64,000 nt of DNA from Paraspadella gotoi. Lineage: Eukaryota > Chaetognatha. How positions within the stretch are numbered: position 1 is the first letter of the stretch; each line of letters starts with the position of its first letter. The stretch lies in NCBI GenBank assembly GCA_051294375.1, contig CM119264.1, positions 19,723,590 to 19,787,589 of the forward strand. Direction: 5' to 3'. A program made the position numbers and the translations under genes. Under the pieces are notes generated by a model. It saw only the letters and a list, made by a program, of their open reading frames with translations. It made no database searches and was not told the DNA's origin. This document shows, piece by piece, positions 28,401 through 40,741 of the stretch.

Positions 28401-31400
28401 AATTTTCAATGATCACAATACAAAGATTTACCGACTTTTGATTAGAGAAGCAGTTGCTGAAGATGCTGGAGTCTACAAAGTTAAAGCAGTAAATGCAGCT
28501 GGGAAAGCTGAAACTAGTGGATGTCTTAGTATTGCAGGTATGTTATTTGTGAAATGCTGTAACATAATTTTTGTTTATTTATTGTTTTATTATTTATAAC
28601 AATTTTTAAATATTTTTTGAAAAGCCTAATTAGTGCTTAAAACTTGGCTTATTACCGATTTTGTAAATAATGATTATTTGCAAATATTAGTAAATAAAAT
28701 AACTCCTATTGGTTTATCAATAAAATATTATTTTTCAAATAAATTATTTTAAAAAATACTATAAAAAGTATATTATAAATACAATTTTATTTAATGAACT
28801 GAGATATGAGCATTGCAATAAGTACATTTTCATTTGAATTAATTTTTCATTAAATCTAATTATTAAAATATTCATTTACCAACTTCATTTTAAATAGAAT
28901 GTAAGTATTATATGTAGTCTAATTTCTTGCTGTTTGATTATATAAATTATATGAACAAATTCTTTTATGTTGATGATGGTTTTCAATAATAATCTGTCTT
29001 CTTACGTCGTACTTATTATTGTACTTATTGTCTTTCTTTAATAGTATTTTAAAATTTTCCTTGATCCCTTCTCATTAGCGCCCGAAAATTATTTTCTTCT
29101 CACTGTTTCAATTTATTTTATGTTTTTCTTCTAAAACACTATTTGCTGCCCTTTCTTATCTTGAAAATGAGACTCAGTAATCATGTTTACCTGAAGAAAT
29201 ATATTTGTTATGAATAGAATTACAATAATAACCAAAGCATAATTTTTTCTGTTGAGAAGTTCCAAATATTTTTTAGCCATTTCCCAGTTTTTAGATTCAT
29301 ACTTTGTGTAGAGAAGTGAAAGTACAGTGTGTTCCAATGGTACTGTCAGTTAACTTTTACATATTGTGCGGAACTGTGTTATTAAATGTTATTTCTGACT
29401 TCTGAGATTACAATATCAAAGATATATTCTTACCATTTATGATACTATATTTCGAATTCAATTTTTTTAAATTTTTCTTTGCAGAACATTCAATTTAAAT
29501 GAGTCATTATTTCTCACTTTTTTAATTTTTAGATTTTTTTTTACATTTAAATAAATTTTATTAAAAAAATTATGCAAGAAAATATTTGAAATAGATATAA
29601 ATTATTTAAATTTTAATTTGTATAAAATAAGTGCATTAATAAAAAGAAATAAACAAATAATAAAAAAAAATATGCTAGTATGGTAACGGAGGGACATGTG
29701 TAACGCCTGGGGTGTAAGGCACCTCCCGACAGCTGGGCTTTGGACCTGCAGTTACCACCCCATGGCATTGGCGTATTTATGACGACACCATCACACTTTA
29801 ACCAGCGTGACCTTAAGGGGATTGAACCCGGAAATCACGGTTGGTGAATGATTACTTAGCTGTCCAATAGAGCGTAGTGAAAGTTAAATACGAAAATTCT
29901 AAATATCAATTATGAACAACATACCATCAATGGATATTAAGTTTTAAAAAAAATCATTTTATGTTCTTCAATTTTTGCAGTAGGCTATATTTATATATAG
30001 TACTATCCTTATAAAATCGAAAAAATTCAAAATAGGCTTTTCTTAATTGTGATTGCAGATTTGAATTCCTCAGTCAAAAGTTGATAAAAGAAAATATAAA
30101 TCATTTTTAAATATTTTTTCAATGAGTGGGTTAAAAATTAAAAAAATTAAATTTAATATATAAAATTTTAATTTTCAGCTTAAAATATAGGTTTTTTTTA
30201 TATTTGATCAACTTAATGAAAGAATTTTTAAAAAAGAGTTATATTTCTTTATATCAACTTTTTATGACGAATCCAAATCTGCAAAAAAATCTTTAAAAAA
30301 TAATTTTAAAATTTTATCATTTATTGGATTAGTACTAGTATAAATATAGCCTACTGCGTAAATTGTAAAATTTATTATAAATTTTTTTATACATAAATGT
30401 TAATTAGTACAATGTTGTTCATTCCTCACTTTTAGAATTTTAATTACAGTTAAATTGATAATTTTTACTACGCCTTACTGTCCAAGCCAATGGGACGAGT
30501 TTCACCAAGCTATACGGGAGGCGAATTTAATTTTATTATTAAAAGTTGTGAGCGATTGAATCATTCAGCCAGAACAAAATGGTTGCTATTTATTCAATAA
30601 ATTATTATGAAATCAATTAAAAAAGTAACCAGTGGCTGCATCAATACATGTAAATCGCTTTCAAAGGCTTAAACTGAACTGTTACCGAGGCAATAATAAT
30701 ATTTTTTTTAAATTTGCATCATTTTTAACTTTTTCATTTTTTCATATTTTTCAGCTTGTATCAATTTTTTATCCTGCATTATTTTTTTAGCTTTTATCAT
30801 TTTTTAGCGTTTATCATTTTTTTAACTTGTATCATTTTTTCAACTTGTATCATTTTTTCAACTTGCATCATTTTTTCAACTTGCATCATTTTTTCAACTT
30901 GCATACTTTTTTCAACTTGCATACTTTTTTTAACTTGAATACCATGATGGAAAAAAGTGTCGCGGTTTGGAAAATTAAGTTAATTTTATTGTCAAATATA
31001 TTTTTTGGCTAATAAGTTTTAATACGTAATATGATCTCCCTAAGACTGAAAAAAATAATTATTTTTCAACAGCATTAAATTATTCAATGCATACTTCCAA
31101 AAAAGGTTGTCTCTAACTGTTTTCACTTCTTTTTGATTAAGAGAACTACTCATATTATTGTTAAAATTATATCTCTGACATAATATTTTTTATCAGATTT
31201 GGGGCAAAAAATGGTCCTTAGCAAGCAGTGAAAAAGATTAATACTCTATAGAGTAAACCAGGCCTGAGTTGTTGCTGCACAATGTGATAATTCATTGTTT
31301 TTTACTTCAACAAAATCTTTATTTTTTTATTTTTGGACTTGTTTGATATTTGATTCTGTAAATACATCCAAAAGTAAATAAAAACGATAACCTTTCTTAC

Positions 31401-34400
31401 AGAAAAGTTACCCGGAACCTTATAACTTTTATTGATACTTTACAATAGAGTGGAGCACTGGGGAACATAAATTTTATTTGAGTGAACAAACAAGGATATT
31501 TAGATAGTATGATTAAGGAGTACAACAAATATTTTGCTTATATGGTTTGAAGAACAGTATCATTAATTATAATATATTTATATAATATCCTTATAAAATC
31601 ATAAATTTTCAAATTAATTTTTTTTTAAATTTTTATTAAAGATTCTGATTCTTCATAAAAAGTTAGATCAAAAATATAAAATATGTTATTAAAAATTTTA
31701 ATGTCTTCAGCATCAAAAATAGGAAAAGTAGATCAAATTCTCCACTTTTTTACACTTTGTAGTAGAAACTATTATATGATAAAACGTTTTGGGCATTTTT
31801 CGCAGCTTTAACCTAAAAATATCATGTAACATATTTTACAAAAGTTTTTCAGTTTTTTCCGGCGAATCTGAAACTGTCCTTAAAATTAAAAAAAAAAGTT
31901 TTTGAAATTTTATGATTTTATAAGGATATTAAGGATATAAAAAAATTTAAATTAATGATACTGTTATGCAATTTTTTTTTTAAAAAAGGGCTTAATTATT
32001 TTTATTACATATACAAAGGCAGCAAAAAAACATTGATCCATCACTCCACTCTACAATTTAAAAATAATATTCTGTAACATCTACACTGTAGATTCTACAG
32101 CATCAATGTATTTTTAATATTGATTTTTTTTTACACATAAATGTTCATTAGTATAAGGTTGTTCGTTCCTCACTTTTAGAATTTTTATTAAAGTTAAATT
32201 TAGAAATTTTACTATGCCTTATTGTGCACCTATTCATTATAATGAATGAAAGTTTTTCGATCTGATATAGGAGCAGAAAGCTTTTCTTAACAGACAATAC
32301 CATTGGGATACACTGTAGTTCAAAATATTGGGTCCAGCACTTTTTTTGGAAATAACTTTGGGTCCTTTTAGAAGACAGATGATCCTAAATCAAAACCATT
32401 ATACTTTTAAAATCTTTATGATCTCAGCTTTCAACCGATACTTAGAAAGTTGAAAATTGATATAGCATATTGCTATAGTAAATACTTTTTCTAAATCTTC
32501 TTAATCTAGAAATGATATTTTTATGTTTCTTTAAATTCAGATTAACAAAACTTATTTACTTTATATTTGGATATAAAAGTATAAGTGAATACACGGTGAC
32601 CATTTGAAACCTGCCGCTTTAAAAAATTTACCATATGAAAATGCGTAGAGATTTTAACATTTTTAAAAATATATATTTAAAGACGAGACGTACTCATTTT
32701 TTTTATATAAATTTTTTGATAATTAATTTTATTTTTAGTTCGTAATGAGCGAAAAACAGTAAGGAGCAGATTAGAGCTTTTCAATCAGAAATAATTGATG
32801 GCTCTGTTAAACAATTATAATCTCACTAATTAGTGCTTATATAGGTATGATAAGAATTCCCGTTAAAAATTGATTCAGGAATATTGATTATAATTTCTTA
32901 AAGGTAGTAATTTACTTGCTACTGACTATTCTTAAAAGTAAGGTAGTTAAAATCTATACTGAAGAGACAGTAATTATTATTATGTGTTAGTGATAGAACC
33001 ATTCAATATAAGCAGTCCCTGAGCTTCGGATCAGGCTGTAACACCGAGTTACAGGCGGGTTAAGCACCCCGTCCCTCTTAACTGCTAGGCGACCACCGGG
33101 CTAGATGAACGGTTGGTGGATTTGAGTCCACCATACATCCCCCCCTCCCGTAGGGAGAAGTCTGTTGCGTCTCTTTGGTAAATTGTTGTTGTTTTTGGAA
33201 AGTTCATCACCAAGTTGAGGCATGTCGCCTGATGTGTTGTGGGCGGAAAGTGCATCGCCAGGTTGAGCATGTCGCCTGAAAGTGTTGTTGTTGCTGTTGT
33301 GTTTGGAAGTCGGGCTCACCAATGAAGAGACAGTAATTATTATTATGTGTTAGTGATAAAACCATTCATTATAAGCAGTCCCTGAGCTTCGGATCAGGCT
33401 GTAACACCGAGTTACAGGCGGGTTAAGCGCCCCGTCCCTCTTAACGGCTAGGCGACCACCGGGATAGAACCCCGGACGTTTGACTTGCCTCCGGCACCAA
33501 TGGCCGCTGATGAACGGTTTGTGGATTTGAGTCCACCATAATACCTTATAACTTTCACTTTGCCTCTTAAATAAATTTTTTATACTACAGAATCGAAAAT
33601 TGTTTCATAGTTTACAGTTTTTAAAGCGCTTTCAGGCAATATAAATGTTATTGTTATTTTTTAAAAGACTTTTTTATAAATTGTTCAGAAAATGGGATAC
33701 AAAAAAATTAGGCTAACTGAGCCGAGAGATCAGTTTCAAAGCTATCTTTTACCTCTTCCTGTTAAAGTAGAAGTAAACCGAAAGAAATGATATTTATTTA
33801 TACAAAATGTCAAAATGTCTTTAAGTATCTCTTTTCAGAATTTTAAAATCTCTTCACGTTTTCCTTTGGTAAATTTTTCCTAGCTGCGGGTTTCAAATGG
33901 TCACGGCGTAAAAATTCTAAATTTAACTTTAATTAAAATTCTAAAAGTGAGGAACGAACAACATTATACTAATGAACATTTATGTTTAAAAAAAAATTAT
34001 AATAAATTTTAAAATTGATGCAGTAGGCCATATTTATACTAGTATTAATCCAATAAATGTTAAAATTTTAAAATAGTTTTTTGTAAGATTTTTTTGCAGA
34101 TTTGGTTTCGTTTTGAAAAGTTGATATAAAGAAATATAACTCTTTTTAGAAAATTCTTTCATTAAGTTGATCAAATGTAAAAAACCTATATTTTAAGCTG
34201 AAAATTAAAATTTTACATATTAAATTTAGTTTTTTTAATTTTTAACCCACTTAATGAAAGAATTTATAAAAGTGATTTATATTTTCTCTTATCAAATCTG
34301 TAATAAAAATTAAGAAAAACTTATTTTGAAATTTTTCGATTTTAAAAGGATAGTACTATATAAAATATAGCTTACTGCAAAAATTGAAGAACATAAAATT

Positions 34401-37400
34401 AAGTTTGTTTACAAATTAAAGTTCAGTAATGGTATGTTGTTCATAATTGACATTTAGAATTTTTGTATGTAACTTTAACTACGCTCTAGTGTATAAGCAC
34501 AAACATATAAATATGCTCATTTTCAAAATAGGCAAGGAGCGTTCATTTATTCTTTTTTTTTTTGCTAACCATTTTTTAAAAGAATATTCCAAGAGTTCTT
34601 CGTACTGTAAATTATTTATTTCACTGAAAAGTGTATATTTTAGTCTCACAATTTCTTTCGAAGCAAGTATATGTACAACATATTGATTAACACATTAAAA
34701 ACTGATTTTATAAAAAAATAGAATTTATTTGAGATGGTTTTGATTGCATTTCAGACTCTACCGCATGATTTTTTATCACATGTAGTAAAAGCCAATCTAT
34801 ACAATTTGGTTCGAAATTCTTGGTCTTACATGTGCTATGATGTATGGGTGGGATATATTTCTGGACATACTTTTGAGTCCTGTCCTGTCTGAATGTTGTT
34901 AGAAACATAAATAAAATGAGTACCAAAATTAATTTACAGACTCAGACTTTCAGACTACAACAACAAACAAAATTATCTATTACCTGGCATTTCAGATTTT
35001 TTGAAAACATGAGTCGTTTTAAACATATATCATATATATATATATCATATATCATATCATTATTTTCGACTCTTTTCAGCCTTTTAAAACTATTCAAATT
35101 AAACCTATTCCAAGTTTTAGTATATGAAAAGCAAAAAAAATTCAGAAAATATTTTAAAGATAATGCTTAAACTATCATATACTGTTTATAATTTGTGCTG
35201 ATTTTTTTTTTATGCATTCAGTCTTCTTATTTCAGTCTACTTATTTAACAATACCGATAAACTTTTAAATAATTTTTTTTTAAAATTTGAATATGTATTG
35301 TATGCTTAGCGTTGCGATTGCTGAGTGGGTTAAGTTCGCGTTGATGTAATTGTATGGGTTAGAGCAATTGTAAGCTTATGGTTGAAGTTGAGCATAATAT
35401 TATGGTTAGGGTATATTATATATATTAAAAAGCTACATTATTAATTATCAAGAATGCTGTAGAACAATAACAAATCTATGATTTTATTCAAGTGGCGAGA
35501 AGATTTAATAAACAATTTTATTCGAGCTCTAAATTCATTGCCCCAAATATTATTAACTTATAATATAAAATGAATTTACCGTGGCCAAAAAGACAAAAAT
35601 TGTCAGTACTCACCTGCGCGAAAATCGCTCAAAAACATTTTTGACAGTCATTGTCATTTAATGCAACAGAAGACTATAATTTTGGATAACCTCAGAAATC
35701 TATTAAGTTTGATGTCAGTACCGAGTAAAGTGGGTGAGAGTACAGTCTGGAAATATCTTGCTAATTTACACATCCAATAATATGTCTTAGTTTCCAAGAA
35801 AATGTGTGCTGCAAAGGCAAGAGAAAAACAATGAAATTCAGTCAAATCAAATTAAATTTTGAGGCAACAATTTTTTTTGCTTTTAATCAAATATTTTTGT
35901 ACCTGGTATTACTATACCAAATTTTATGATAATGTTATAAACCTTAAGCTAATGACAAGAGATGAATCATTATTATGTTGTTAATGTATCTGCTGAGGTA
36001 AAGAAAAGAAGTGCTGTCAGTTATTTTATTACTTATTTGGTGAAGGTTCATGATGGTTATCCATGAATAAAAGATGCCATATTGCCTCATACAGTAAAGC
36101 ACCTTGTAGCCGACCTATGTCAATGTTGTTTAAATAGCCATATTTACTTTTGCCCCTCTCTGAATAGTGGGTACTGGAGATTTGATCCAAACCCTGAATA
36201 AAGAGGGTAAATTATAAATGAATTAGGGATAAAAATAGGAGTTCTTTTTATGTATTAATTTTGTTAAAAAAGAATATAAAAATATGCTTTTAAGTATTTT
36301 AAATATTCAATAATTAATAGCTTTTTAATAAATACAGAAACTAATTATCATAAAAGATATTTATTTAACTCTATGGAAGTTTAATTTAAAAATTCTAAAT
36401 AAATTAATCTTTAAAAATCTATTTTTCTATTATTCTTTGATTGAAAAAACTCTATTTGTTCTCCAATTTTCACTCTTTTTTACAGGTTTAAGCATTATAT
36501 TAAATTCTTCTTTTTTTTTACACAAACAGTAGTTTTAATTAAAAGCAAAAGTATTATTAAGTATTATTATTAAGTATTATTAAGCAAAAGTATTAAGGCC
36601 TCCTGATTATCCTTTAATTATAAATTTTTCCATAATAAGCGAAAGGATAAAAGAAACACCTTTTAAAATTAAAATACAGTTTCTAAGGACATGTTTCGAC
36701 TCTATGTTTCGAGTCTTCATCAGCAAGTGACTCGAAACATAGAGTCGAAACATGTCCTTAGAAACTGTTAAATAAATTGTTGTTCAGAAACGAAATTTTC
36801 GTTACACTCCTTAAACACACAAACAATAAAAAGAAAGATCGAATACAAATTAAAATACAAAAAACGTTCAACCAAACTTAAATAATCACAGCTGTGCATT
36901 GAAAAGATATAAAGTTACAATGATATAAACTTGTTATAATTAGATTTTTTTTCATTTTTTAGGTGCAATCACCATAATTTTTATAAACATGCGATTTATA
37001 TAATATATATAAAATATATACAATTTTATATGCAATTCAAATTTTAAATATTTTTTAGAAACAAAGTAATAACACTTTAATGTTTGAGAACAATGACAAT
37101 GTTTTTACAAATGGAATTGTTTAGATTAATTGTTAGTCTTTATCAGCGCAAATCATGTTGTGAAAAATTTGTCATGTCCGTTTTCATGTAAAAACATTGT
37201 TGTTGTCTTACTTCGTTTCTAAATCAAACGCAACTAATTGAAAGAAATACGATATCTAATATTTTTTTATAAACATATATTATTTTTTATTGGTTGTACT
37301 AATTTAATAAATATATTATTAGGGTTAGACCAAATTCAAATTTTAATGGTAACATCATTAAAGAAATCCATTATTGGTATTAGTTATTGTGTTAAACGAT

Positions 37401-40400
37401 TTTTTTGGAAAAATTATCTGAACAATGAGTAATTCGCTAATTTTAATTATTATATTGCTATATAATGCTAAAATTTTGGGGGGACATTTTAATTAATTTT
37501 ATTTATTTTGATAGAACTCAAAAAGTTAAATTAAAAATCTAATTACAACTTTTTAAAATTTTGATGTTTTATTACCGAAAATTATCACAAACTATTAAAA
37601 TCATTGTATAGTGATGATAATTTTTTAAGGTTTTTCTTAATTTTGACCTATTTATCATTAAAATATTGAAAAAAAGATTTATACTTTTATAAGCTATCTG
37701 AATCTGTTTTTAAAAGTACAAATTTTAAAAAAAATTAGACATTTCCTATATAAATAAATAATAAAAAATTAATTACAAGTGCTTGTAAGTTGTGATTTGG
37801 TTTTGATCATAAAATGAATAAAATATATATAAAGATTAATCGATTAAATTATTATTACATTAATATTTTTTTTAATTTAGACTTATTGAATACTATTTTT
37901 ATTTTTAAATGTTATGCTATGTTATGCTAATAAAATTTTTCAAAGCGCGGATACCTTTTTAACACAAACCTAGTCTAATATTATTAAAATATTAACAAAA
38001 CTTCTGTAACCTCTCTACTTCACTAATGTTTGCTGCTAAAAGTATTAGTTTTTAACATTTAAACCAGTTCTACCTATATTCGTTGTTGCAGCATGAATCA
38101 TCCAACTTCCCTTTTATGTCTGTGGTTTGGCCTACCTAGAAGTGTTTTGTATGGGATTTACATGTGGTTCAAAACAGGTTTTAAATATATTTTAGAGGAT
38201 TAGCGAACAAATTTCTTAGCTTTAAATATCCTAAATTTTAATTTAAAGGAACTGCATGTACCAATTATATTATGTAGCAATCTTAATATATTTTTAACAT
38301 TTTTTAATAAAGTATAAGCAGAAATTAAGAAATTTTATCCTTTAATCAGGAAATTTAAAAAACTGGAAAAATGCGGAATGGAGAATACAACGATACTGTC
38401 AACCAAGAAAACTCAACACAACTTCAACAGCTTTACATGTATCATCACATATAAGACAATAAAACTATCATGTATTAGAGAGCAAAATTTATTACATTAT
38501 TTTGCAATAATTTATCATGATATAATATAAAAAAATGTTGTTGAATATTTGAATTTGTGATTTTGCATAAAACTGTTTTTATGGTGTTCACATATTATTT
38601 CCATACAAGACATTTCTAGCATGGCCTGATTCTTTTCAATTTTTTCTGCAAATGAAAACATTTTTAGCTAATGTCATATTAGATTAGATCTAACATCTAA
38701 CATTTTGTTATACATAAATTTGCAGTAAGGATTACTGCCTACTTCTTAATTAACTTAATTTACTTAATTTTAAAAGGAATAAACAATATTTTTTTCTGAC
38801 TAGAATACAAAGGTCATGCAGTTATATTTTACCATTACAGTTTTATCCAGTTATGTGCATGATAATCTATAGCATGAGCTGCCTTATCCTGTTTTTGAAA
38901 AAAAAATATCCCTATAACCCTAGTGGAACTGTAATGATAAAACAATAATCTTTAAATTGTATCACTTTTTCTGAAAGTTATTTAAATTAGGTATGTTTAA
39001 ATATACCTAATATTTATATTTTTTGCTTAAAATATCTGAACTGGGCTGTTATTATTGTAATAAACTTAACACATTATCTTATCTGCATTGGCATCTGTTT
39101 TGGCAACATTTGCTATTATATATAGACTGTTCATACTTTTTTAAAATTTTTTTTTTCAATTCTTCAAAAAGTCAACGATGCTTTTATTGCCTTGACAAAA
39201 AATAATATATAGGAATAAGATATATAAAATTCAATCATGAAGATTTTCTATGAGCATTGTTTTTAATTTCATATATTTTAAATTGTAATTTACAAATTGA
39301 ATTCATGATTGATTTTAACTATATAAATTTAATTTTCTTCAAACCCTTTTATTTTTATTACTTATTTGTATATTTAAATAGCAGTATTAATATTTTTCCG
39401 CATTGTGATCAGTTTCCTTGCATAACTGATTTTACTGTACTAATTAATTTGATGTTTTATTAATGTTTTTATCAATATGAGTAGGGTACACTTAAAAAGA
39501 TTATATAAACTATATAAATGAATTTTCTCTTAAAAAGGCACTAAGTTTCAAAATCATTTGTTTAAAAAGGAGTGGACAGTCTATCTGTAGTTCAATTTTT
39601 TCCCTTGCACATGTAGTTCTGAAGATTGTAAATTTTCTAGCTATTATTTTCAGCAATTTACTTATTTTTCATGCCTGTTTTTTCAACATATTTTAAAAGT
39701 CAATAAAAATTGTTAATTAGATTAATGTTTTATTTGTATTTTTTGCAAAATTCATTTCTTTTAGCACCACCTGTTGTTACTGTGCCCTTGAAGGACATTT
39801 CAGAAAATGAACATGCTCAAGCCGTTTTTTCTTGTGAAATTGATGGGCTACCTCCACCAAAAATTGTTTGGTAAGGCATCAAAAAGAGAGCGATTTTAAA
39901 AAACTACATAATGAATAATTATCTATGACATTTTTCCCAGGAAAAAAGACGGAAAAGATCTTAAGCCAACTCATCGAGTAAATGCGATAAAGGATGGTAA
40001 TATTACTTACAAACTTGAATTTAGAGATTTGAAGGGGGAAGAAGATGATGGAGTGTATGAAGTTATTGCAACAAACAAAGAAGGTAAAACATATTCGAGA
40101 ATTGTGTATCTTTATTTCAATATTAAAATTACCGATCTGTTTATTAGGTATGATTTGTATATACATAGCATATATATAATCAGGGATGTGGAGCCGACCT
40201 AATTTTGTCTCGCCTCCATTTCCGGCTCCAGCTCTCTAATTGAAGAGTAAAATGAAAAAAAGAGAAATAAAACCTCATTTTTTTTGTCATAGGGGAGGTG
40301 AAGTCTTCAGCTAAATTGACCGTAAAAGGAGTTCCTCAAATAAAACGTCATCTGCAATCTTCCGAATTAAAAGAACAAGAAAAACTAATTTTGGACTGCG

Positions 40401-40705
40401 TTGTCACTGGTTATCCAGAGCCAAAATGCGTTTGGTCAAAAGGAGGAAATACCATTGAAGACTCAAGAGTAAAAGTAACATATGAAAAGGTAATCGAGCA
40501 TTTAACGTAGATAATACAGCTTTTTAGTCTGATTTGCTTATAACAGACTATATTGACTCTATAATTCATTTCATCTGTTGTGGATCTTGGCCATTTTCTG
40601 CTTGTCCAATGATTTAAAACATCCTAGAACGTCGAATTATAAATTATTGTGCGAAAAATATTCTCCGTCCGGAAATATTATGCCTCTCCTCCAAAATTTT
40701 AACCA

Positions 40706-40741
<36 letters not shown>

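Larger units (their letters stand above)
28538..39764. other. 11.2-kb intron between exons 17 and 18
   Basis: The largest intron seen. It contains a SINE with a nested MITE, a minisatellite, an M4 repeat, other MITEs, a TRIM element, an M5 repeat and a ribozyme hairpin, all listed separately. The remaining stretches (28.6-29.7, 35.2-36.6, 37.8-39.7 kb) are AT-rich with no exon I can support. 35640-35850 may hold a very decayed transposase relic. Confidence 0.6.

Noticed and set aside
35640-35860. Tc1/mariner-like transposase relic
   Set aside because: Only scattered words (KVGESTVWKYL, KMCAAKAREK) faintly recall the family; too weak to annotate.
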